8,316 nt of DNA from positions 1 to 8,316 of the forward strand of contig DOWN01000189.1 in NCBI GenBank assembly GCA_003519545.1, written 5' to 3'. The position numbers and the translations under genes are program-made. The notes under the pieces are model-generated. The model worked only from the letters and a program-made list of their open reading frames with translations, searched no databases and was not told the DNA's origin. Shown here in pieces: positions 1 to 7,155 of the stretch. How positions within the stretch are numbered: the first letter of the stretch is position 1; each line of letters starts with the position of its first letter. Origin of the DNA: Bacteroidota bacterium. GTDB taxonomy: Bacteria; Bacteroidota; Ignavibacteria; Tepidaquicellales; Tepidaquicellaceae.

Positions 1-1781
1 TTTTTTTTATCATTGTAAGACATTTTTTCCGGAGGATTATTAACCAATTTTTCCTGTTTTAAATTTTCATTTTTACTTTCGTTTCGATTTGAATTTTTTT
101 CACTGTTTGATTTTTGCAGATCAAGTGAATTTAAATTATCAGGATTATAAGAAGAGAGATTAACATTATTTAAAACTCCTGAGTTAATAATATACTCCGA
201 ACAATTACCGTAATAAACTTTTATTTTTTTATTTTTAACTTCAATAACTTTATCCACTATACCGTCAAGGAATTGTCTATCGTGAGATACAACGAGGACA
301 GTGCCTTCGTAGTTTTTAAGAGCGTTCATCAAAACTTCTTTTGATTTCATATCGAGATGGTTAGTCGGCTCATCGAGGATAAGTAAATTAGAAGGTTCAA
401 CAAGCATTTTAGCGAGAGCAAGTCTTGACTTTTCACCGCCGGAGAGAACTTTTACTTTTTTGAATACGTCATCACCTCTGAATAAAAAACTTCCGAGAAT
501 TGACCGTAAGTTTTTGCTTACTTCACCGGTAGCGATTGCTTCGAGAGTTTCCAAAACAGTTTTTTCACCGTCAAGTTCATCTGCCTGATTTTGAGAATAA
601 TATTTAATCTGAACCTGATAACCTGTTTTAATAATACCTTTGGAAACAGGTTCGATACCTGAAATCATTTTAACAAGAGTGGATTTACCTGCACCATTAA
701 CACCTACGAAAGCAATTTTTTCACCTCTTGATACGATTAAGTTTAAATCTTCAAGAATAATTTTTATTCCATCATAGGATTTATATAAGTTTTCAATTTC
801 GAGAGTTACTTTTCCGGAATGAGTAGCGGGTGGAAATTTAAAATCAACTGTATTCTCTTCATCTTCAATTTCTACTAAATCTATTTTCTCAAGTTGTTTA
901 ATTCTGCTTTGCACTGCTTTTGCTTTAGATGCTTTGTATCTGAATCTTTCGATGAATTTTTCCTGTTGTTTTAAATATTTCTGCTGATTGTTAAATTGAT
1001 TTTCGATCAGGATTTTCCGTTCTTCTTTTCTATTGAGATAAGCCTGATAGTTTCCGGGATAAATTGTAACTTTTCCTAAACTGATTTCAACGATTTTATT
1101 TGTAATATTATCAAGAAAATTTTTATCGTGTGAGATTAAGAGAATAGCACCGTTATAATTTTTCAGATAATCTTCAAACCACAGAAGAGATTCAATATCG
1201 AGATGGTTAGTCGGTTCATCAAGCAAAAGAATAGAGGGGTTAATCAAAAGGAGTTTTGCAATTGCAATTCTCATTTGCCATCCGCCACTGAATTCGTCAG
1301 TCATTCGATGAAAATCATCGGGAGAAAAACCCAGACCTTTTAAAAGTTTTTCAACTTTGGCTTGAAGTTTGAAACCGTCGAGATTTAGATAAATATCCTG
1401 AAGTTCGCTAAGATTCTGAATCAAATCCATATAATCATCTGAAGTATAATCAGCAAAAGAATTTAATTCATTTTCAATTTCTTTTATTTCCGCTTCAATT
1501 TTTTTGATATCACCTGCGGCGGATAAAACTTCATCAAACACAGTTTTTCCTTTATAGACAACGCCTTCCTGCGGGAGATATCCGATGGTAGTGTGCCGGG
1601 ATAAAGTCACAACACCTTCATCAGATTCAATTTGTTTATTAATAATTTTCAGCAGAGTTGACTTCCCTGCTCCGTTGCTACCGACAAGACCTATTCTGTC
1701 TTTACCAGCAATATTAAATGATACGTTTTCAAAAAGTCTTCGAGTACCAAAATTCAGCGATATATTATTAACACTTATCAA
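1..1781 (-). CDS. ABC-F family ATP-binding protein (translation factor type), C-terminus cut by window edge
   Basis: The reading frame is open from 1781 to the left edge (593 codons) and encodes two ABC ATPase domains with no membrane segments. This is the layout of soluble ABC-F proteins, which act at the ribosomal E site. Domain 1 has Walker A GSNGAGKST (residues 34-42), signature SGGWQ (165-169) and Walker B ending DEPTNHLD (D188, E189). Domain 2 has GVNGAGKST (360-368), SGGEK (447-451) and DEPTNHLD (D470, E471). Both catalytic glutamates are present. The linker carries the ABC-F tRNA-interaction motif (FIERFRYKASKAKAVQSR, from about residue 276), as in YdiF/Uup-like members. After domain 2 comes an Asn/Ser/Lys-rich tail and then KMSYNDKK, which resembles the start of the usual C-terminal coiled coil, so perhaps 50-60 residues are missing. 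No ATG exists between the in-frame stop at 1803-1805 and the conserved N-terminus, so TTG at 1781 (M-I-S-V-N-N) is the likely start. Subfamily and substrate factor are not resolved. Confidence 0.93.
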   Translation of the reverse strand, partial: MISVNNISLNFGTRRLFENVSFNIAGKDRIGLVGSNGAGKSTLLKIINKQIESDEGVVTLSRHTTIGYLPQEGVVYKGKTVFDEVLSAAGDIKKIEAEIKEIENELNSFADYTSDDYMDLIQNLSELQDIYLNLDGFKLQAKVEKLLKGLGFSPDDFHRMTDEFSGGWQMRIAIAKLLLINPSILLLDEPTNHLDIESLLWFEDYLKNYNGAILLISHDKNFLDNITNKIVEISLGKVTIYPGNYQAYLNRKEERKILIENQFNNQQKYLKQQEKFIERFRYKASKAKAVQSRIKQLEKIDLVEIEDEENTVDFKFPPATHSGKVTLEIENLYKSYDGIKIILEDLNLIVSRGEKIAFVGVNGAGKSTLVKMISGIEPVSKGIIKTGYQVQIKYYSQNQADELDGEKTVLETLEAIATGEVSKNLRSILGSFLFRGDDVFKKVKVLSGGEKSRLALAKMLVEPSNLLILDEPTNHLDMKSKEVLMNALKNYEGTVLVVSHDRQFLDGIVDKVIEVKNKKIKVYYGNCSEYIINSGVLNNVNLSSYNPDNLNSLDLQKSNSEKNSNRNESKNENLKQEKLVNNPPEKMSYNDKK

Positions 1782-1881
1782 AGTTATGAAATTAAAAAAT
1801 TCTTAATCTGGTATTTATCTTTCCTTTAAATATAAAATAAATATAAATATTTTAAATCTCTATTTAACTGTAATAAAAAAT
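1782..1881. promoter_or_regulatory. Divergent AT-rich intergenic spacer
   Basis: These 100 bp separate the start of the ABC-F gene (minus) from the hydrolase start (plus), so both promoters should lie here or inside a neighbouring gene. The sequence is almost pure A/T with repeated TAAATATAAA-like runs around 1826-1853. No clear promoter pair or Shine-Dalgarno sequence can be fixed for either gene. The hydrolase ATG is preceded only by an A-rich leader (TAATAAAAAAT), common in Bacteroidota. Assignment as a promoter region rests on gene orientation alone. Confidence 0.45.
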
Positions 1882-3474
1882 ATGAGATTTTTACTCATCC
1901 TGATATTTAGCGGTATTTTGTTTATTGATGCGGTTGCTAAAGAACATTCAACGGGAAATTTCAATGTAAAACAAGTAGATGTAAAAATTGAAATGAAAGA
2001 CGGAATAAAACTTGACGGTTCAATTTTTAAACCAGAAGGAGAAACACCGTCTGACGGCTGGCCAGTGATAATTTATTGTCATGGATACGGTAAATCAAAA
2101 GATGATATGAAACCACTGGCAGCGGGACAAGCAACGTTTGGATATATAACATTTACTTTTTCTATGCGGGGGCAAGGACAATCCGAAGGGAAATCAAATT
2201 TTATCTCACGTCTTGAGATGGAAGATTTTAAACAGGTTGTGGATTTTCTTAAAAAGCGAAAAGATATTGATAAAAATAATATAGCGGTTTCAGGTTCATC
2301 ACAAGGCGGAATTATTCCTTTTATGTCAGCTTGTAACGGATTAAATGTGAGGTGTATAATTTCAGATTTAGGATCACCGGAATTTGCAACATCGTGGATA
2401 CAGAACGGGAGTGTAAGACTTTCATTACTTTGGTCATTGAGTTACAATGAAAATACGGTAAGGTATAATGATAATGTAAAAGAATACAGGAAAGTTATAA
2501 TTGAGGCAAAGCCGGAAGCAATGAGAGATTTTATAAAAGATTTTCCTAAAGACAGGGATTTTATTTCTGAAGTTAAAAATAATAAAGTGCCGATTTTATT
2601 TTCAAATTCATGGCAGGATATATTTTTCAATGCAAACGGAATAATAAATTCGCTGGACAGTTACAACAAGTATTGTAAGTTTTATATGGGAGCGATAAGA
2701 GGACACAGTTCAGATACAAATTTATCAGAAACGGAATATCACAATGAGATGATGAGTAAATGGCTGCGATACTGGATATTCAATGAGAATAACGGGATAG
2801 CCGACACACCGAGATTTACATACGCACTTGGAGGTTATCCTATATTTGAAAACAACTGGACATTTTACAGGTTTAGTCAGAATCAAAAACCATTTACGGG
2901 AAATAAAAAAATAAAATTTTTTTTATGGAAGGATAAACTTGAATTATATGATTACTGGGAGAGAGATTCGATTGCGTTATTCAATGAAGTGGAAGAAGGA
3001 TTGAGTATGGAAGAGTCTGTAAATTCAGAATTTACCGGAGATAATTTCAAATCAAAGTTTAAGAAACAGCAGATAATACTTGACTCGGATACTCTGACAT
3101 TTAATTATAACATACTCGGAATACCTAAATTATTTTTAAATCATAAATCTAACAATGTTGCTTATCAGGTTAATATACAGATATGGGAAGTTAATCAGTT
3201 TGATGATGTGAGATTTGTTTCGAGCATTAATTTTACAAATTGGGAAAATGAAAATAACGAAATAATGCAGAAAGTAATTCAGGGAAATGCAATGGGACAC
3301 ACATTCAGAAAAGGCAGCAGAATAAGACTTGTGATTACGAATCTTGATACGAGAGAAGGCAGTATGGAGTTAAGAACAAATCCATATGTCTTGCCGGTAT
3401 TTGAAAGGAATTTGAGTAAGATTTATATTGGGGAGAAAGACGGAAGTTATATAGAATTTCCTATTAAAGAATAA
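1882..3474 (+). CDS. Exported S15/CocE-type alpha/beta serine hydrolase, without T9SS tag
   Basis: The 530-residue protein starts with a signal peptide: MRFLLILIFSGILF, then A-V-A at 17-19, a good signal peptidase I site. The alpha/beta-hydrolase fold follows: HGYG at 67-70 (oxyanion region), SMRGQGQSEG at 94-103, and a nucleophile elbow GSSQGG at 138-143 with S140 as nucleophile. The probable acid is D246 in NSWQD and the probable histidine is H275 in RGH. The C-terminal part (about 400-530) resembles the jelly-roll domain that closes S15 X-Pro dipeptidyl-peptidases and CocE-like esterases (VITNLDT, NPYVLPV). The triad looks complete. Substrate cannot be told: a peptide, an ester or an amide are all possible. 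The protein should reach the periplasm or the outer membrane, and no C-terminal sorting domain follows the jelly roll. It is a paralogue of the gene at 3576-5609, towards which it converges. A terminator starts about 15 bp after its stop. Confidence 0.9.
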   Translation: MRFLLILIFSGILFIDAVAKEHSTGNFNVKQVDVKIEMKDGIKLDGSIFKPEGETPSDGWPVIIYCHGYGKSKDDMKPLAAGQATFGYITFTFSMRGQGQSEGKSNFISRLEMEDFKQVVDFLKKRKDIDKNNIAVSGSSQGGIIPFMSACNGLNVRCIISDLGSPEFATSWIQNGSVRLSLLWSLSYNENTVRYNDNVKEYRKVIIEAKPEAMRDFIKDFPKDRDFISEVKNNKVPILFSNSWQDIFFNANGIINSLDSYNKYCKFYMGAIRGHSSDTNLSETEYHNEMMSKWLRYWIFNENNGIADTPRFTYALGGYPIFENNWTFYRFSQNQKPFTGNKKIKFFLWKDKLELYDYWERDSIALFNEVEEGLSMEESVNSEFTGDNFKSKFKKQQIILDSDTLTFNYNILGIPKLFLNHKSNNVAYQVNIQIWEVNQFDDVRFVSSINFTNWENENNEIMQKVIQGNAMGHTFRKGSRIRLVITNLDTREGSMELRTNPYVLPVFERNLSKIYIGEKDGSYIEFPIKE

Positions 3475-3488
3475 ACAGGGTAAAAAGT

Positions 3489-3515
3489 AAAAGGGTGGCT
3501 AATGCCACCCTTTTT
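3489..3515. terminator. Bidirectional intrinsic terminator between convergent hydrolase genes
   Basis: A perfect 11-bp stem (AAAAGGGTGGC at 3489-3499 with GCCACCCTTTT at 3504-3514) closes a TAAT tetraloop. On the plus strand the stem ends in a run of five T, 15 bp after the stop of the first hydrolase. On the minus strand it is followed by TTTTACTTTTT, about 60 bp after the stop of the second. Both convergent transcripts could therefore end here. Confidence 0.88.
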
Positions 3516-3521
3516 GGAGTA

Positions 3522-3547
3522 GGAATAACCACCCTGAAAGTTATTCC
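3522..3547. repeat. Second inverted repeat beside the terminator
   Basis: GGAATAAC (3522-3529) and GTTATTCC (3540-3547) form a perfect 8-bp stem around a 10-base loop. It lies in the 3' untranslated part of the minus-strand hydrolase transcript, before the strong terminator. The segment CCACCCT at 3529-3535 is a direct copy of the terminator arm at 3505-3511, so it could also pair with the other arm (3492-3498). No T run follows on either strand, so it is probably not a terminator by itself. Confidence 0.5.
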
Positions 3548-3575
3548 ATTTCCTTTTAAGAAAGAACGCTCTTAA

Positions 3576-5609
3576 TTATTTAATCATCAACATTCTTTTT
3601 ACATCAGAGAAATTTGCAGTAGTAAGTCTCATAAAATAAATTCCTGATGATAAGTTAGAACCGTTGAAGTTATATTGATAAACACCTTTGCCGAGAGTTT
3701 GATTTACAAGAGTAGCAACTTCTCTTCCGAGCATATCATAAATTTTCAAACTAACCAATCCGTTATCATCAGTAGGAAGATTGAAAGAAATTTTTGTTTC
3801 AGGATTGAACGGATTAGGTTCATTTTGGAATAATTCAGGAAGACCTGCTTTATCTTCAACATCACCACTTACATAACCAGGCATAGTGAAAGCACCGGGA
3901 GTGTGAAGAGGAATATCAATATATGATTCGTTAAAGAATAATTTATTTGTACCTTTTTTAAGTACCGGTAAGACGTGAGGATTAGTATTCATAAACCAGT
4001 CATCCGGTTTAGTATCCAGGTTAGTTAAGACAACCATAAGTTTGCTTCCAGGCTGGAATAAATGAGCATGGGAAACACCTTTAATTTCAACAGTTTTCTT
4101 TTGACCTGAAGTATAATATCTGTCAGTATAGTTAATTCTTGAAACAAATCCGGTATCACCTGTTGAAGTGATTTCATAGATTTGGAAGTTATACTGGCAG
4201 ATGTCAACATTTGATGAATAAGTGAGTTTAACAACAGGAGTACCTACCATTCTTGTAGGAGCAGTGAATGCCTGAGTGGAAATGAATTTAACTTCTTTTT
4301 TAGAGAAGAGAGTATTAAACAGAGTACCTCTGAAATCATTCCATACTAAATCGGTCATCTTTACATTATTTTTTAACGGACCTGTTGCGATATTTGAAGA
4401 AGCCGTTGCGTTATTATTTTTTGTAGGTGTAAGTCTGTTCTGATTATTAAAATAGAATCTTCTGTTAGAAATATTCTGAGGGGGCCATACTGCACTGCTA
4501 TCATGAACGAAAGACCACATTGATCCATTTTTTGGATAAGTGGTTAAAGCATAGTGATAATCAATTCTTTCATTAAGACCTTGATTCCATCCCCAAAGGT
4601 AATGGAAAAAGAATTCATTGAAGAAATTCATATGCCATTGATTTTCACTTTCAGAATAATCACCGCCATGTCCCATTACTGCACCGAAATAAACTGACTT
4701 AGGAGCAACGACATTTGGTAAAGATTCAATAGCATCACGAGTATTAAAGAAATAATCCTGCCAGGAATTTTCGATTAAGATAGGAGTAGTATTTTGATTT
4801 ACCATATGATCAAAATCTCTATTCTGCGGTAGATTAATTGCGAGAGAATCCCATTTATCAGATTTATATCCTGTTGCATAAATCCAGTCTGACATTCTTT
4901 CTACTAAAGGATTATATCTTGCGATATCCGGAGTATATTCAACTGTCCATAACAAAGTCATTTTAACACTACCGTTATCAATCCAACTTGAAGCAAGTTT
5001 AGGAGTAGTGACCGCGGAGATAATTGCTTTAACTTTCATTCCCATGCAAGAAGCCATATAAGGGAGAGTACCGCCTTGAGAACCACCCATAATTAGAACT
5101 GAAGAAGAATCACCGCCGACGTTATCATTTTTAACATAGTTAACAAATTCAATTAAGTCCTGTGCTTCGGTAGTACTGATGAGGTTAGAAAATCCACCTG
5201 AATTTCCCTGCCCTCTGACGCTGTAAGTATAAACCACATAGTTATACTGAGCCTGTGCTCTTGCCATTTGCTCCAATGCTTCTTTTCTATCTCCGTAACC
5301 ATGAACCATAATTACGATTGGATATCCATTGGGTAGATAGATATTCGGTTCGGAGGGATAAAATTTAGTAGCATCCATATCTACTCCATCTCGGAGAGTC
5401 AGGAAAAAATTTTGCTGGAGAACAGTATAATCAGAGTTTGGGTTTTCCACAACTTGCGGAAGTACCGGAAACTTATACTTATCAAGATTTTTAGGAATCT
5501 TGATTTTAGTTTTGCTTCCTTGTTCATCAGTCTGAGACTGAAGATTAGAAGAAGCGATTAACATTACGAACACCCCAACAAAAATGTAATAAAGTTGTTT
5601 AATTTTCAT
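3576..5609 (-). CDS. S15/CocE-type alpha/beta serine hydrolase with C-terminal T9SS sorting domain
   Basis: The 677-residue protein begins with a signal peptide (MKIKQLYYIFVGVFVMLIASS, cleavage around 20-26). The hydrolase domain shows HGYG at 103-106, SVRGQGNSGG at 130-139, nucleophile elbow GGSQGG at 175-180 (S177), probable acid D285 in NSWQD and probable histidine H314 in MGH. A jelly-roll region typical of S15 enzymes runs from about 440 to 567 (VVLTNLDT, NPHVLPVL). After a linker, residues 593-677 form a type A sorting domain: NEPNPFNPETKI, LKIYDMLGREVATLV, SGIYFMRL and a basic end KRMLMIK. By analogy with known T9SS cargo, the protein should cross the outer membrane and be released or anchored at the cell surface. 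Matching blocks (SWI-NGSV---LLW, NSWQD-FFN) show it is a paralogue of the plus-strand gene at 1882-3474. The leader before the ATG is A-rich, with no Shine-Dalgarno. Substrate is unknown: peptidase, esterase and acylase activities are all possible. Confidence 0.93.
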   Translation of the reverse strand: MKIKQLYYIFVGVFVMLIASSNLQSQTDEQGSKTKIKIPKNLDKYKFPVLPQVVENPNSDYTVLQQNFFLTLRDGVDMDATKFYPSEPNIYLPNGYPIVIMVHGYGDRKEALEQMARAQAQYNYVVYTYSVRGQGNSGGFSNLISTTEAQDLIEFVNYVKNDNVGGDSSSVLIMGGSQGGTLPYMASCMGMKVKAIISAVTTPKLASSWIDNGSVKMTLLWTVEYTPDIARYNPLVERMSDWIYATGYKSDKWDSLAINLPQNRDFDHMVNQNTTPILIENSWQDYFFNTRDAIESLPNVVAPKSVYFGAVMGHGGDYSESENQWHMNFFNEFFFHYLWGWNQGLNERIDYHYALTTYPKNGSMWSFVHDSSAVWPPQNISNRRFYFNNQNRLTPTKNNNATASSNIATGPLKNNVKMTDLVWNDFRGTLFNTLFSKKEVKFISTQAFTAPTRMVGTPVVKLTYSSNVDICQYNFQIYEITSTGDTGFVSRINYTDRYYTSGQKKTVEIKGVSHAHLFQPGSKLMVVLTNLDTKPDDWFMNTNPHVLPVLKKGTNKLFFNESYIDIPLHTPGAFTMPGYVSGDVEDKAGLPELFQNEPNPFNPETKISFNLPTDDNGLVSLKIYDMLGREVATLVNQTLGKGVYQYNFNGSNLSSGIYFMRLTTANFSDVKRMLMIK

Positions 5610-5645
5610 TTTTGTATTTTTAATTTGGCTGAATTTTTAGTTTTA

Positions 5646-5674
5646 TTTTCCTGTTCACACCATTGACAGGGAAA
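5646..5674. repeat. Small inverted repeat in the likely 5' leader of the T9SS hydrolase
   Basis: CCTGT (5650-5654) and ACAGG (5666-5670) can pair, extended by TTT/AAA after one imperfect pair, around an 11-base loop. It lies 37-65 bp upstream of the hydrolase start at 5609. The stem is short and on the minus-strand RNA contains an A-C mismatch, so a regulatory role is speculative. Confidence 0.25.
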
Positions 5675-5678
5675 TGAT

Positions 5679-5715
5679 TTGCGAAACAATATATTTAAAG
5701 TTTTTTGTTTCGCAA
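5679..5715 (-). promoter_or_regulatory. Palindrome overlapping a promoter-like sequence upstream of the T9SS hydrolase
   Basis: On the minus strand TTGCGA (5715-5710) and TATATT (5693-5688) are 16 bp apart. Read as a Bacteroidota promoter, TTG (5715-5713) is followed after 19 bp by TATATTG, close to the TAnnTTTG element. Perfect arms TTGCGAAACA and TGTTTCGCAA (5706-5715 and 5679-5688) cover both elements, a layout that fits an operator. The hydrolase start is about 70 bp downstream. The alternative is a transcript-end hairpin of the epimerase gene, whose stop is at 5760, but no T run follows on the minus strand. Confidence 0.4.
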
Positions 5716-5759
5716 CGATAGCCCCGATGCCCGTTTAAAAACTTTTAACTACTTATAAA

Positions 5760-6911
5760 TTAATAATAGAAATTTTTCATTGCTTCATAAATCAATTCAG
5801 AAGTATTACCGTAGCCATAAGTATAGTTAAGTTTACCGGAATTCTTAGCGATGTAGTCATCACTTTCGCTTAAAAATTCTGTAACTTTGTTATCATCAAA
5901 AGGTAATAGTCTTGCATTTTTACCAAGCACTTCAGGACGTTCAGTAACTTTTCTCAATACACCACAAGGGACATTAAAGAAAAGACTTTCTTCCTGTAAA
6001 CCACCGGAGTCAGTAAGAATAGAATAACTGCTTTTAACAAGCCCGAGCATTTCAAAATAATCATGAACCGGATCGCGAACGATTAAGTTTTCCGGATATT
6101 TACCATCGAATACTTTATTAAAATTATCTTTTACTAAAGGGTTAGGATGAATCAAATGTAAAATTTGTTTATCCCTGTTGACTTCAGTAGCATATTTATT
6201 TAAAATTTTTGCGTAGTCCTGAACTTTATCCCAGTTTTCTCTTCTATGGAGAGTGCTGAGAATAAAATTTCCGTCGAATGTACTGTCTTTGATCAGACCT
6301 TCATTCATAAGGGTTATAATTGCATCATTGATAGTATTACCTACGACATAACATTTATTAGATCTTATACCTTCTCTGATAAGGTTATCATAAGAGACAT
6401 TAGTAGGGCAGAAATTCAAAGTTGCAGATCTGCCGATAGACTCTCTGATAAATTCTTCCGGAAAAGGATTCAAGTGGTCAAAAGTTCTCAAACCTGCTTC
6501 AATGTGGAAAACAGGAATTTGATTAAAGAAACCCCACATAGCACCGCAATAAGCGGAACTTGTATCTCCCTGAACCATTATACCGGCAACGTCTGATCTT
6601 TTAATTAAAGAATCATTATTGAAAGCATTGCTGAGTTCAGTTAATAAATGAGCAGTCAACTGATTAAGGTCAGTTGATCTGTTAGGGATTTCGTCTAACA
6701 CGACTTCCGGAGTAAGACCGATATGTTTAAGAATATCACCGGAAATTTTTTGTTGTGAAGTATTTACTAAAACAGGATAAAACTCCTGGGATTTTTGAAG
6801 CACTCTGTAAAGAACAAAGAGTTTCACAATCTCAGGTCGGGTTCCAAAAACCAAAAGTATAACTTTTTTGTTTTTAAAATCCTCAGGGTTGATAAGGTTT
6901 TGATTCTGCAT
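5760..6911 (-). CDS. wecB: UDP-N-acetylglucosamine 2-epimerase, non-hydrolysing type
   Basis: The 383-residue protein matches the WecB/MnaA family, which interconverts UDP-GlcNAc and UDP-ManNAc in the cytoplasm for cell-surface polysaccharides. Visible motifs in order: FGTRPE (22-27), QGDT (114-117, D116), HIEAGLRT (136-143, E138), PFPEEFIR (149-156), HRRENW (222-227, H222), HPNP (255-258), DSGGLQEES (301-309) and TERPE (323-327). These cover the residues thought to act in catalysis and UDP binding. Length fits the family (about 370-390). Two usual motifs are altered: the N-terminal IKMAP segment reads VKLFV, and the QH of the AQH/GQH motif reads QQ (53-54). A 15-residue N-terminal extension precedes the first strand. 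The start ATG has an A-rich leader and no strong Shine-Dalgarno. The gene sits alone between two spacers, with a membrane glycosyltransferase upstream on the same strand. A related UDP-sugar substrate is possible. Confidence 0.92.
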   Translation of the reverse strand: MQNQNLINPEDFKNKKVILLVFGTRPEIVKLFVLYRVLQKSQEFYPVLVNTSQQKISGDILKHIGLTPEVVLDEIPNRSTDLNQLTAHLLTELSNAFNNDSLIKRSDVAGIMVQGDTSSAYCGAMWGFFNQIPVFHIEAGLRTFDHLNPFPEEFIRESIGRSATLNFCPTNVSYDNLIREGIRSNKCYVVGNTINDAIITLMNEGLIKDSTFDGNFILSTLHRRENWDKVQDYAKILNKYATEVNRDKQILHLIHPNPLVKDNFNKVFDGKYPENLIVRDPVHDYFEMLGLVKSSYSILTDSGGLQEESLFFNVPCGVLRKVTERPEVLGKNARLLPFDDNKVTEFLSESDDYIAKNSGKLNYTYGYGNTSELIYEAMKNFYY

Positions 6912-6969
6912 TTTACTGATTTTAATTCTTTCTTTAAAATTTAATATAAATATATACGTAAAACATTGA

Positions 6970-6990
6970 TAACCGTATTTATTCCGGTTA
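6970..6990. promoter_or_regulatory. Inverted repeat upstream of the epimerase gene
   Basis: TAACCG (6970-6975) and CGGTTA (6985-6990) are perfect inverted arms with a 9-bp spacer, 59 bp upstream of the epimerase ATG. The stretch between it and the gene is AT-rich (TATATATTTATATT on the minus strand), where a promoter could lie, but no convincing pair of elements can be fixed. An operator role is a guess from position and symmetry. Confidence 0.25.
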
Positions 6991-7022
6991 ATGAGTAAAA
7001 AAACTTTAAGTTCGATTTGGGC

Positions 7023-7049
7023 AAAAAAAATCCTGCCACCGGCAGGATT
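7023..7049 (-). terminator. Intrinsic terminator of the glycosyltransferase gene
   Basis: On the minus strand AATCCTGCC (7049-7041) pairs with GGCAGGATT (7037-7029) around a 3-base loop, followed by a run of eight T (7030-7023). This is a textbook rho-independent terminator, about 107 bp after the stop at 7156, separating this gene from the epimerase. An outer pair, GGCAAAAA (7020-7027) with TTTTTGCC (7055-7062), could lengthen the structure. Confidence 0.92.
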
Positions 7050-7155
7050 GGAAATTTTTGCCGTGATAACTTATTTTTACCCGGTTGCCTGATGGCATAA
7101 CACTTATGTTAAGAACGATTTACAAATTTATATTATAAAACTAATTGTAATACTT

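Noticed and set aside
1585..1806. Plus-strand 73-codon open frame
   Set aside because: It lies antisense to the Walker A region of the ABC-F gene, has no family resemblance and no leader; a shadow of the real gene.
2442..2630. Minus-strand 62-codon frame inside the plus-strand hydrolase
   Set aside because: It overlaps the NSWQD region of a well-supported gene and has no support of its own.
4025..4234. Minus-strand 69-codon frame inside the T9SS hydrolase
   Set aside because: It is an alternative frame on the same strand as the jelly-roll region; the main frame is continuous and conserved.
5714..5735. Short near-repeat GATAGCCC/GATGCCC with flanking AACG/CGTT after the epimerase gene
   Set aside because: It is GC-rich against the AT background, but too short and imperfect to call a repeat element, hairpin or attachment site.
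6246..6596. Plus-strand 116-codon open frame
   Set aside because: Fully antisense to the epimerase core, where the minus-strand frame carries all family motifs; composition is not protein-like.
7063..7155. Possible further hairpins (GTTATGCC/GGCAAC and CTTATGTTAAG) after the glycosyltransferase stop
   Set aside because: Stems are of 3-5 bp with bulges and no T run; the strong terminator at 7023-7049 explains transcript ending.
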